A DNA stretch of 40,920 nucleotides from Actinomycetes bacterium (lineage in GTDB: Bacteria; Actinomycetota; Acidimicrobiia; Acidimicrobiales; Palsa-688), in NCBI GenBank assembly GCA_021850325.1, contig JAJZMF010000021.1, positions 40,081 to 81,000 on the forward strand. Reading direction: 5' to 3'. The notes below the pieces were generated by a model that was not told where the DNA came from, ran no database searches, and saw nothing but the letters and a program-made list of their open reading frames with translations. Of this stretch, positions 33,501-40,667 are shown one piece after another; position 1 is the first letter of the stretch, and each line of letters starts with the position of its first letter. A program made the translations under genes and the position numbers.

Positions 33501-33930
33501 GGGAGAAGAAGTAGGGCGCTGCGCCGTCAGCGGGCTGCACGAGCATGCTGTCGATGTGGACGGGCACGACCGTGCCGTCGGGGTGGATGTACCGCTTGTC
33601 TGCGCTGGTCAGCCCCCCACTGGTCGCCATGTGCACCAGGGCCGAGGTGAGGGCCACGTCGTCGGGGTGGGTGAACTCGTCGGCGAAGTGGCCGACGACG
33701 TCGCCGGCCGCCCGTCCCAGGATCCGGCACATGGCCGGGTTGGCCATCCTGATCCGGCCTTCCAGGCTGGTCATCGCGATGCCGACCGTCACCTTCTCGA
33801 ACACGAGCTGGAAGAGCTCCCCGGTGCCCTCGCAGCACCGGAGGGCGTACGCGCCGCCGTCCGCTCCCGGTACGCACCCACCCACCTCGACCACAGGGCT
33901 CCGCCCGTGGACAGCCGCCGCCTGTTCCAC
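30511..33930 (-). CDS. PAS-GGDEF-EAL-PAS-PAS-histidine kinase hybrid
   Basis: Cytosolic signalling protein of 1139 residues without membrane segments. Order of domains: PAS (about 38-150), GGDEF (160-320), EAL (335-575), PAS (610-725), PAS (735-855), then histidine kinase with His878 in AHEINTPAQ and an ATPase domain (about 965-1117; Asn1018, DTGCGI 1053-1058, GTGQGLS). The GGDEF motif reads DGDEF (241-245), so cyclase activity is doubtful and GTP sensing possible. The EAL half keeps EALLRW (368-373), DDFGTGYSS (489-497) and AEGVE (545-549), as in active cyclic di-GMP phosphodiesterases. Joining a full EAL module to a kinase in one chain is uncommon. It starts at GTG 33930, 178 bp from the divergent REC-HDOD gene, a likely partner. 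Confidence 0.88.
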   Translation of the reverse strand: MEQAAAVHGRSPVVEVGGCVPGADGGAYALRCCEGTGELFQLVFEKVTVGIAMTSLEGRIRMANPAMCRILGRAAGDVVGHFADEFTHPDDVALTSALVHMATSGGLTSADKRYIHPDGTVVPVHIDSMLVQPADGAAPYFFSQVQDISERKQFEAALERQALHDALTGLPARTLLTDRLEHALGQAERRRALVALMMVDIDGLSQVNESFGYPAGDAVLVEMAGRLRGALGNRGTVGRLDGDEFLVLYWDVPDAHHARRQADDLSRLLLEPFKLCGEEHELSASIGVAVAGPGTEVDEALREVSSAMYRAKQRGPGLVEVFEPALDRPGGELLRAKAALKRALHHGELSLAYQPVVEVNTGAAVAAEALLRWHDPQRGDVPPAEFIGLAEQSGIIGELGDWVLRRVCQELPEIMATAGVRLPVSVNLSAHQLSEPGLGDRVATILAESGLDPHLLIFEVTETALCDDAVAAGRALQGLRSLGARIAVDDFGTGYSSLSSLKQFPVDILKVDRGFVDGLGRDANDTVIVDAVVNLAHTLGLTVIAEGVERPAQVAALQGVNCRYAQGFLFSRPVPAPELARALALPLSPAARPGGLRHGPPPSFEPVALPRAVLDSLPFATALVDHLGTVVATNLGWKQFAPGPDSAHPGAAGVGANYLEACDAVTSAAAGLARAAAHGLRQVLAGERDSFEIEYRYGERWLNMVVTPAPLAGGGAVIMRLDTTARREAEEALRVSEVQARATFESAPIGIARLDASGRVLEANQALAGILGRQREEIQGAALSLAWPADGAAATWSQLHELLLAGGTAQLTEQRFTRPDGTVRYANVAACLVRFDDDRPPLVIATVEDVTERRELTEQLRRSQELEAIGRLAGGIAHEINTPAQFIGSNLSYLREAFEDLSRALGLRASPAGAGGSAPGATSQPLDELTTEIPLAISEASEGVDRVTSIVKALKAFGHPDQGAPVPSDINEALRNTLVVARNEYKYVADLVTDFAELPLVTCYPGDLKQAFLNLVVNAADAIRDVVGTSGARGVITVSTGHQGDKVVVRVADTGCGIEDKVAARIFEPFFTTKEVGRGTGQGLSVVRAAVVERHRGEISFTSQPGEGTCFTLRLPVAPPSPAGERGPAPGAGTTPAVS

Positions 33931-34034
33931 GGATCTCAGATCGGCCGCACAAGGCCCCGGCGTCAGGACCGGGGGCCCTATTGGTGGGGTTCTTCGGCAT
34001 TTGCGGGCGGGGCCCTTGGTCCCGTCCGGTGCGT

Positions 34035-34112
34035 TATGTTGCCCTCATGCCCAGGGCGGGGCGGGGACGATGCCGAGCTGCGCACACTGGCGGGGCGGGT
34101 AGGGCCTGGTGA
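34035..34112 (+). promoter_or_regulatory. Candidate leaderless promoter and 21-residue leader frame
   Basis: TATGTT (34035-34040) ends seven bases before ATG 34047, the spacing for a leaderless start. The frame from that ATG encodes 21 residues (MPRAGRGRCR...) and its TGA (34110-34112) overlaps the GTG of the REC-HDOD gene as GTGA. That arrangement would couple translation of the two. No -35 box was seen, and such a short frame can arise by chance. Confidence 0.35.
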
Positions 34113-35269
34113 CCCGGGTCCTCTTCGTCGACGACGAGCCGCGGGTGGTGGCGGGCCTGGCCCGCATGGTGCGTACCCGGCACGACTGGGAGGTGCGCCT
34201 GGCCCACAACGGCACCCAGGCCCTGGAGGCAGCGGCGTCCGCCCCCTTGGACGCCATCGTCTCCGACGTGCGGATGCCCGGGCTGGACGGGGTGGCACTG
34301 CTGTCGGAGATGAGGCGCCTGCACCCGGCCGTAGCCAGGATAGTCCTGACCGGTCATACCGAACGGGGGGCCGCCCTGCGCTCGGTCGGGGTGGCCCACC
34401 AGTGGCTGGCCAAACCCTGTGGGCTGGCCGAGCTGGTGGGCGCCGTTCAGGCTGCCTGCGCCCTGCAGAGCCGGCTGCACAACCGCGAGGTGCGAGAGGC
34501 ACTGGGCCGGGTCGGCTCCCTGCCCAGCCCTCCGGCTGTGGTGCTCGAGCTCAATGCCCTGGTCGAGAAGGAGGACGCCGACCTCGACCAGGTGGCCCGG
34601 CTGATATCGAGCGAGCAGGCGATGACGGCCAAGGTCCTCCAACTGGTGAACTCGGCCTTCTTCGGGCTGGCCCAGCCCATGCTCAGCATCAGGCAGGCCC
34701 TCGGTTACCTGGGCCTGGACCTGGTGCGCGAGCTGACCGTGACCACGGGGGTCTTCGCCACAGCCGAGGGAGCCTGCCCCTTGGCCGGTGGCTTCGTCGA
34801 GCGGCTCCGGGCGCACTCCAATGCGGTGGCCATGGTGGCGGCGGAGCTGACCGGGCAGGGCCCGTTGCGCCAGGCCGCCTACATGGCGGGCCTCCTGCAC
34901 GACATCGGGTGGCTGGTGCTGCTGGCCCAGTCCCCGTCCAAGCTGCGGCAGCTGGTCCAGGCCCGCGAACGCCTCGGCCTGCAGGGCGATGCGGCCGAAC
35001 GGGAGGTGCTGGGGGCGGGCCACGCCGATGTGGGGGCGTACCTGCTTTCGCTGTGGGGCCTGCCCAGCGTCGTGGTCGAGGCCGTCGCCTACCACCACGA
35101 CCTGCCCGTCACGGCGGCCCCCGGTGACGGCCTGGCCGCAGTGGTCCACCGGGCGGACCTGCTGGCTCAGGTGGACGGCTCGGGCTTGGACGTCGTGGAG
35201 CACCTTGCCGACCACGGGGTGGGGCGGGCCGACCACGGGGCGGGGCGGGCCGGCCAGGCGGGCCTTTAG
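34109..35269 (+). CDS. Response regulator with HDOD output domain
   Basis: 386 residues: a receiver domain (about 3-120; acidic pocket VDDEP, phospho-acceptor Asp53 in VSDVRMPG, Lys102) and an HDOD domain (about 130-330; LPSPPAVVLELNALV, NSAFFGL, GLLHDIG). HDOD proteins act in signalling, often together with cyclic di-GMP proteins, and usually lack phosphodiesterase activity. It is divergent from the GGDEF-EAL-kinase hybrid, which probably phosphorylates it. GTG 34109 has GGGCGGGTAGGG upstream. The last residues form a small DHGxGRA duplication. Confidence 0.85.
   Translation: MTRVLFVDDEPRVVAGLARMVRTRHDWEVRLAHNGTQALEAAASAPLDAIVSDVRMPGLDGVALLSEMRRLHPAVARIVLTGHTERGAALRSVGVAHQWLAKPCGLAELVGAVQAACALQSRLHNREVREALGRVGSLPSPPAVVLELNALVEKEDADLDQVARLISSEQAMTAKVLQLVNSAFFGLAQPMLSIRQALGYLGLDLVRELTVTTGVFATAEGACPLAGGFVERLRAHSNAVAMVAAELTGQGPLRQAAYMAGLLHDIGWLVLLAQSPSKLRQLVQARERLGLQGDAAEREVLGAGHADVGAYLLSLWGLPSVVVEAVAYHHDLPVTAAPGDGLAAVVHRADLLAQVDGSGLDVVEHLADHGVGRADHGAGRAGQAGL
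35210..35251 (+). repeat. 21-bp tandem repeat at the end of the REC-HDOD gene
   Basis: Two copies of GACCACGGGG(T/C)GGGGCGGGCC at 35210-35230 and 35231-35251, with one difference, encode DHGVGRA and DHGAGRA. It lies after the folded domain and probably has no effect on it. Confidence 0.8.
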
Positions 35270-35288
35270 GTGCCGCCGCCCCGCCGGG

Positions 35289-36482
35289 TCACTGGTAGAC
35301 CAGGACCGGGCCGGGGGCCCGCTTCCGCCAGGCCGGGTCGCCCAGCCGGTGCACCAAGGCCTCGGTGACCGTCGTCCCCCTGCCCACGACCAGGACGCCG
35401 GCCACGTCGACCAGGTCCCCGGCGAGCACCATCCCCACGGCCAGCTCGCCCACGCGCACGGCCAGGACGTCGTGCTCAGGGCCGCTGGAGAGCCCCTCGG
35501 CCGCGTCGAGCACGGCGGGGTCGTAGCGGCCGGCCCGTTTGCGCATCACCACCAGGGCGTCCGCCACGCCGAGTCCGGCGCTCTCCAGGTGGTCGAGGTC
35601 CTCGGCCACCCGGACCAGGCGAGCGCCCAGGGGGATGGCCTCACCTGCGACACCATCGGCGGGGACGCCGCCTCCTGCGAAGTCCTTGCGGTGGTAGCGG
35701 ACGATGCTGCGGACCAGTTCGAGGCGGGGTATGTGGCTCAGCACCCCCTCGGCCAGGCGGGGGAGCTGGTCCAGCTCGCGCTCGTCGTCCTCCGACAGAG
35801 GGGTGCCGGCGGCCAGCTTCTCGGAGACCCGTTCGGGCAGGCCGACCGCACCGATCCGGGACAGCATCGAGGCCAGTTCGACTGCCCACGGCTCCTCTTC
35901 GCCCATGGCACGGGCCAGGCGCCCGGCCAGTTCCTTCACCCTGGAGGCCCGGGCAAAGGTGGTGGGGCTGGCGATGGCCAGGGCGCTGACCAGTGCCTCC
36001 ACACTGCCCCTCAGGGTCTGCTCGAGGAGCTCACGCTCGGCCGTGCGCAGACGGTGCTGCTCGACGGCTGCGTCCAGGGTGGCGGTCAGCTCGGCCTGGC
36101 TGGCGGGCTTGAAGAGCAGCCTGAAGACGTGGCCCTCGTTGATGGCCGCTGTGGCGTGCTCCAGGTCGGCATAGCCGGTGAGCAGGACCCTGACCGTGCC
36201 GGGGTGACTGGCGCGGACGCGCTGCAGGAGCTCGATGCCGTCCATCCCCGGCATGCGCAGGTCTGCCATGAGCACGGCGTAGGGCTCGTCGGCCTCCTCC
36301 AGCGCCTGCAGCGCCTCCTTGGCGCCGAGCGCGGTGGTCAGCTCGTAGCGTGAGCGCAGGGAGCGGGCCAGGGCGTTGAGGACTGCCTGCTCGTCGTCCG
36401 TGCACAGGACGCGGGGCCGGCCGGCCCGACGCCTCTGCTCCGTCGGGCCAGGGCCGTCCCAGATCGGGCGGGTCGCGCTCAT
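35289..36482 (-). CDS. Response regulator with degenerate HD-GYP domain
   Basis: 397 residues. A receiver domain (about 22-140) has phospho-acceptor Asp74 (MADLRMPG) and the RLLFKPAS lysine loop. The second part (about 150-330) follows the HD-GYP layout, but the HD pair is missing: the usual LLHDIGKIGIP reads MLSRIGAVGLP, and the GYP segment reads FAGGGVPADG. Without the metal-binding His-Asp it is unlikely to cleave cyclic di-GMP and may act by binding. The final 70 residues hold another small beta-rich region. The start is ATG 36482. It is convergent with the REC-HDOD gene (19 bp between stops) and likely part of the same signalling set. Confidence 0.82.
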   Translation of the reverse strand: MSATRPIWDGPGPTEQRRRAGRPRVLCTDDEQAVLNALARSLRSRYELTTALGAKEALQALEEADEPYAVLMADLRMPGMDGIELLQRVRASHPGTVRVLLTGYADLEHATAAINEGHVFRLLFKPASQAELTATLDAAVEQHRLRTAERELLEQTLRGSVEALVSALAIASPTTFARASRVKELAGRLARAMGEEEPWAVELASMLSRIGAVGLPERVSEKLAAGTPLSEDDERELDQLPRLAEGVLSHIPRLELVRSIVRYHRKDFAGGGVPADGVAGEAIPLGARLVRVAEDLDHLESAGLGVADALVVMRKRAGRYDPAVLDAAEGLSSGPEHDVLAVRVGELAVGMVLAGDLVDVAGVLVVGRGTTVTEALVHRLGDPAWRKRAPGPVLVYQ

Positions 36483-36543
36483 CCCATGGTCATCTCGGCA
36501 CGGTGGCGGCCCGCTTGAGCCCGCAGGGCAGGCCCGGCTGCCC

Positions 36544-37224
36544 CTACTGGTGGGCGGGCGGGTGGACCAGGCCCACCTGGTAGGCCCAGACCACTGCCTG
36601 CACCCGGTCGCGCAGCTCCAGCTTGGCCAGGACGCGCCCCAGGTGGCTCTTGACGGTGGCCTCGCTGACGAAGAGCACTGCTGCCACCTCGGCGTTGGAG
36701 AGGCCCTCGGCCACCCGCACCAGCACCTCGCGTTCGCGCACCGTCAGCTGCTCGAGCTCAGGGACTGCCGGCGCCTCCCTGCCCCCACGCAGGTCGGGCA
36801 GCTGCTGGGCAAAATTGTCCAGCAGCCGTCGGGTCACGCTGGGCGCCACGACGGCGTCCCCACTGGCCACGGCACGGATGGCGTCGGCCAGCTCGGCGGG
36901 GCGGGCGTCCTTGAGCAGGAAGCCGCTGGCGCCGTAACGCAGGGCGCTGAAGGCGTACTCGTCCAGGTCGAAGGTGGTGAGCACGAGGACCCGGGAACGT
37001 GGCACCTCCTGGACGATGCGGCGGGTGGCCTCGATGCCGTCCACACCGGGCATGCGGACGTCCATCAACACGACGTCGGGACGCAGCTGGCGGGTGAGCC
37101 GGACCGCCTCTTCACCGCCGGACGCCTCACCGATGACCTCGATGTCCCCCTGCTCCTCCAGGACCATCCGGAAGCCGCTCCGGATCAGAGGTTGGTCGTC
37201 GGCCAGGAGGACCCGGACCGTCAT
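36544..37224 (-). CDS. NarL/FixJ-type response regulator
   Basis: 226 residues: receiver domain (1-120; ADDQPLIRSG, phospho-acceptor Asp55, Lys in LLKDA) and a LuxR-type helix-turn-helix (about 155-215; LTVREREVLVRVAEGLSNAE, SEATVKSHLGRVLAKL). Its ATG at 37224 overlaps the kinase stop by 4 bp, so it is the cognate regulator of that kinase. It probably controls the ABC exporter genes of its own operon. Confidence 0.93.
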   Translation of the reverse strand: MTVRVLLADDQPLIRSGFRMVLEEQGDIEVIGEASGGEEAVRLTRQLRPDVVLMDVRMPGVDGIEATRRIVQEVPRSRVLVLTTFDLDEYAFSALRYGASGFLLKDARPAELADAIRAVASGDAVVAPSVTRRLLDNFAQQLPDLRGGREAPAVPELEQLTVREREVLVRVAEGLSNAEVAAVLFVSEATVKSHLGRVLAKLELRDRVQAVVWAYQVGLVHPPAHQ

Positions 37225-38561
37225 CTCGTCCCTGCGCCGGCCGAGCCGAGGTCGAGGACGGCCTGCACGGCCCATCCCCGCCCGGGCCGGGGCCCGGCGG
37301 TCAGCCTGCCCTGGTAGAGGGCGGCCCTCTCCCGCATCCCCACCAGGCCGTGCCCGGGCGGGGGTGGGTGCCCGACCGCCGGAGGCCGCCCGTCGTCGTA
37401 GACCTCCACCTCGACCAGCGGCCGGGCGTAGTGCAGGCAGGCGCGTACCCGGGAGGCGCCCTCAGCGTGCTTCATGGTGTTGGTGAGAGCTTCCTGGACG
37501 ATCCGGTAGACCGTGAGCTGGGCGCCCTCGGGCAGCTCGAAGGGTTGCCCCGACACGCTCAGTTCCGCCGCCAGGCCTGTTGCCCGCACCTTCGCCACCA
37601 GCTCGTCCAGCTGGGCCAGCCCCGGCTGGGGGTTGTGGCCCGGGGCGGCCCCGTCGGTGCGGAGGACCTCGAGGAGCCGCCGGGTCTCGCCCAGGGCCTG
37701 GCGGCCGATCTCGGACACCTGTCCCATGGTGAGCGCGGCCTTCTCGGGGTCGGACCGGCGCTTGGCCACGGCGGCATCGGCCATGGTGATGATGACGGCC
37801 AGGCTGTGGGCCACGATGTCGTGCATCTCACGGGCGATCGAGGCCCGCTCGGCGGCCACGGCGATGGTGGCCTGCTGGTCGCGCTGGAGCTCCAGGCGCT
37901 GGGCCCGCTCCACCAGGGCGGCCGTGTAGGCGCGCCGGGCGCGGACGCTGGCCCCGAGGAAGAAGGCCGCGGCCACCATCCCGGTGAGCACGACCACGCC
38001 ACGCGCCCAGTCCAGGCCCAGGATGCGCTGCTCGGCTGCCAGCACCACCCCGAGCTCCACCGTGGCGGCGGCCAGGACGGCCAGCCGCCGGGGGGCGCGG
38101 CTGGTGACGGTGTAGAGGGCGACCAGGATGGCGGCATCGGCCAGGAAGCGCTGCCCGTAGGACCATTGGGCGAAGGCCACCGCACAGATGAGGGCGAAGA
38201 CCCCCAGGGGCTCCCGGCGCCGCCAGACCAGGGGCAGGCTGAGGGCGACCTGGAGCGCCCAGGCGACGGCGGTGGTGGCCGGGCCTCCGCGTACCAGGGA
38301 GTTGGCGCTGCTCAGGCCGAGCACGACCACCGCCAGCAAGGCGTCGACGGCGGTGGTGTGGGCACGGGCCCTGGAGTACCAGGCGGAGAGCGGGCGAGGC
38401 CTGGTACCGGGCCCCGGCTCGGCCTCGCTCCCCAGCCAGGCCCAGGCCCGCTGGAGTGCCTTGGCGGGAGCGGTCGGGAGCTGCGCCGCCCCCTCGCTGA
38501 CGCGCCCGGGCCCCGGGCGGGTGTGCCCGGGGCCACTGGTCGCTCCCAACGGCAGGCTCAT
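37221..38561 (-). CDS. NarL-partner sensor histidine kinase
   Basis: Membrane kinase of 446 residues with four to six predicted helices (about 70-205), then a HisKA_3 dimerisation domain with phospho-acceptor His247 (AREMHDIVAHSLAVII) and an ATPase domain (ALTNTMKHA, GHGLVGMRERAAL). There is almost no extracellular loop, as in kinases that sense membrane stress through a neighbouring transporter. The frame is open far upstream to 39287, but ATG 38561, overlapping the permease stop by 4 bp, is the start. Confidence 0.92.
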   Translation of the reverse strand: MSLPLGATSGPGHTRPGPGRVSEGAAQLPTAPAKALQRAWAWLGSEAEPGPGTRPRPLSAWYSRARAHTTAVDALLAVVVLGLSSANSLVRGGPATTAVAWALQVALSLPLVWRRREPLGVFALICAVAFAQWSYGQRFLADAAILVALYTVTSRAPRRLAVLAAATVELGVVLAAEQRILGLDWARGVVVLTGMVAAAFFLGASVRARRAYTAALVERAQRLELQRDQQATIAVAAERASIAREMHDIVAHSLAVIITMADAAVAKRRSDPEKAALTMGQVSEIGRQALGETRRLLEVLRTDGAAPGHNPQPGLAQLDELVAKVRATGLAAELSVSGQPFELPEGAQLTVYRIVQEALTNTMKHAEGASRVRACLHYARPLVEVEVYDDGRPPAVGHPPPPGHGLVGMRERAALYQGRLTAGPRPGRGWAVQAVLDLGSAGAGTR

Positions 38562-39400
38562 GCGTCCCGGTGCTCCAGGGTGTAGGCGCCGGCGAGCACG
38601 GTCAATGCCGCGTAGGCACAGAAGAGGGCGAAGCCGGGCCAGGGTGCCAGCAGGGTGGTGTCCGGCCGGATGGTGAACACCGCTTCGCCCGCCTGCAGGG
38701 GGAGGTAGGGCACCACCGAGTGCTGCCAACTGGCGGGCAGGGCGGCACCGATGGCTTGGAGCACGAAGGTCAGTCCTACCACGCTGGTTATCCCGCCTGC
38801 GGTTGACCTGGTCAAAAAGCCGAGCCCGGTCCCCATGATGCCCATCACGGTGAGGAAGAGGGCGACACCGACCACGGCCCGCAAGGCCCCCGGTGAGGAC
38901 AGTGAAGCCCCGTGGGGAGCGATCAGTGCCTGGCTGACAAGGAATGCCACCAGGGCGGAGACCAGGCTGACCACGAAGGTGACGGGGGCGAAGACGGCCA
39001 CTTTGGCCCACACCACGGGCAGGCGCCGGGGCACGGCTGACAGCGTGGAGCGGATCATGCCCGTCGTGTACTCGCCGGTGATGACGAGCACGCCGAGCAC
39101 CCCTACGGTGAGCATGGCCAGGTGGGCCCCGGACAGGCTGCGGTCGATGGCATCGAAGCGGGCCCGGGCGAAGGCGTTGCTGCCGTGCCAGGAGAAGTAG
39201 GTGATGAGCATCCCCAGGGCCACCATCAGGACCGCGGTGAGGCCCAGCACGATGCCGGTAGAACGCAGCGAACGGAGCTTGACCCACTCGGAGCGCACGA
39301 CGCGGGCCAGGGTGACAGGTTGGGCGTCGGCGCTTTGTGGGCCTGCGGCCAGGTCCGCCGTGCCGGTGGGGTGGGAGGGCGCGCTGAGGACGGAGGTCAT
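38558..39400 (-). CDS. ABC-2-type permease
   Basis: 280 residues with six predicted membrane segments; after a soluble start it has RSEWVKLRSLRST, the typical lead-in of ABC-2 permeases of antibiotic or lipid export systems. YTTGMIRSTLSAVPRR is the conserved cytoplasmic loop after helix two. The ATG at 39400 overlaps the ATPase stop by 4 bp. It works with that ATPase as an exporter. Confidence 0.9.
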   Translation of the reverse strand: MTSVLSAPSHPTGTADLAAGPQSADAQPVTLARVVRSEWVKLRSLRSTGIVLGLTAVLMVALGMLITYFSWHGSNAFARARFDAIDRSLSGAHLAMLTVGVLGVLVITGEYTTGMIRSTLSAVPRRLPVVWAKVAVFAPVTFVVSLVSALVAFLVSQALIAPHGASLSSPGALRAVVGVALFLTVMGIMGTGLGFLTRSTAGGITSVVGLTFVLQAIGAALPASWQHSVVPYLPLQAGEAVFTIRPDTTLLAPWPGFALFCAYAALTVLAGAYTLEHRDA

Positions 39401-40332
39401 GCTGCGCTCCTCTGGCCTTCCCAGGCGACGCCGTGGCTCTTGAACTCGACAGATCCGGAGGTGAGCTCCATGAAGGCCTCTTCGAGCGAGGCGCTCTCCG
39501 CCACCAGCTCGTAGAGAGCGATCCCGTGCTCGCGGGCCAGCTCGCCGACCTGCTCGGAGCTGACGCCCTCCACCCTGAGCAGGCCGGGCTCGCTGCTGGT
39601 GACGGTCACGCCCGGGCCGGCCAACAGGTCCCGCAGGCGCGCCGCCTCGGGTGAGCGGGCCCGCACCGTGTTGCCGGCCGCCGTGCGCACCAGCTCTTCC
39701 ATGCTCACGTCTGCGATGAGCCTGCCTCGGCCTACCACGATGACGTGGTCGGCGGTGACCGCCATCTCGTTCAGCAGGTGGCTCGAGACGAGCACCGTCC
39801 GGCCCTGGGCGGCCAGGTCCCGCAGCAGGCCCCGGATCCACAGGATGCCCTCGGGGTCCAGGCCGTTCACCGGCTCGTCGAGGATGATGGTGGCCGGGTC
39901 CCCGAGGAGGGCGGCGGCGATACCGAGCCGTTGGCCCATGCCGAGCGAGAAGGCCCCGGCCCGCCGGCGGGCGACCTCCTCCAGGCCGACCAGGCCGATC
40001 ACCTCGTCCACCCGGCGCCGCGGGATGCCGTGGGTGGCCGCCAGGGCGAGCAGGTGGTTGAGGGCGGAGCGGCCGGTGTGGGCGGCACGTGCCTCGAGGT
40101 GGGTGCCGACCTCGTGCAAGGGGGCGGCATGGTCGCGGTAAGGCTTGCCGTTGACGGTCACCGTCCCCGAGCTGGGCCGGTCGAGCCCGACGACCATACG
40201 CATGGTCGTGGACTTGCCGGCGCCGTTGGGGCCCAGGAACCCGGTCACCACACCGGGGGCCACGGCGAAGGAGAGGTCGTCGACCGCTGTCTTGGGGCCG
40301 TACCTCTTGGTCAGGTGCTGAGCTTGGATCAT
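39397..40332 (-). CDS. ABC exporter ATPase, BcrA type
   Basis: 311 residues: Walker A GPNGAGKST, Walker B TIILDEPVNGLD and signature SLGMGQRLGIA, the form usual in BcrA/CcmA-like exporter ATPases. A C-terminal region (about 220-300) with VTSSEPGLLRVEGV is typical of drug-resistance ATPases. It is the first gene of the four-gene operon ATPase, permease, kinase, regulator. In other Gram-positive bacteria, this order serves resistance to peptide antibiotics or membrane stress; the substrate here is unknown. The ATG is at 40332. Confidence 0.92.
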   Translation of the reverse strand: MIQAQHLTKRYGPKTAVDDLSFAVAPGVVTGFLGPNGAGKSTTMRMVVGLDRPSSGTVTVNGKPYRDHAAPLHEVGTHLEARAAHTGRSALNHLLALAATHGIPRRRVDEVIGLVGLEEVARRRAGAFSLGMGQRLGIAAALLGDPATIILDEPVNGLDPEGILWIRGLLRDLAAQGRTVLVSSHLLNEMAVTADHVIVVGRGRLIADVSMEELVRTAAGNTVRARSPEAARLRDLLAGPGVTVTSSEPGLLRVEGVSSEQVGELAREHGIALYELVAESASLEEAFMELTSGSVEFKSHGVAWEGQRSAA

Positions 40333-40493
40333 GTCGACGAAGCTAACGGCCGGTCCCTGTACCGCCTACAGCCCCCAGTCGGGATCCCGGGCCATGGCGC
40401 CTCATCCTCAGGTATGAGGGGTTGCGCCCCGGGTGGGTGGCACCGGTGGCGGACGGCTCCCTGGCCGGCCCACTTCGAGCTAGTCACTTACGC

Positions 40494-40602
40494 CCATTTA
40501 CCAGGCCAAGGTTTGGCCAAATGAGCGGGGAGCCGTTGTGGCCACCCTGCGGTGGCGCTTGTCTCGTGGGCGGACCGCCAGGGCACCTGGACCGTGGGAG
40601 AC
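40494..40602 (+). ncRNA. Structured leader upstream of a secreted-protein gene
   Basis: The 335 bp between the ABC operon (40332) and the secreted-protein gene (40668) has no gene. Within it are nested stems: CATTT/AAATG around GGCCAA/TTGGCC (40496-40523), GCCACC-N4-GGTGGC (40541-40556), and a three-way element with closing stem GTCTC/GAGAC (40561-40565 with 40598-40602) enclosing GGCG/CGCC and CAGG/CCTG stems. This density suggests a regulatory RNA or terminator set. I could not match it to a known riboswitch. Confidence 0.35.
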
Positions 40603-40667
40603 GAAGAGCAGTTCCCCGGGGCCAAGCGTGGCGCTCCTCGACGATGTCCGATACGAGGAGGAGCAAA

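Noticed and set aside
37224-39287. Long minus-strand frame extending the kinase to 39287
   Set aside because: The part beyond 38561 overlaps the permease in another frame; the ATGA overlap marks the real start.
40494-40602. Cyclic di-GMP or cyclic di-AMP riboswitch
   Set aside because: The conserved core bases of these classes are absent; kept only as an unassigned structured leader.
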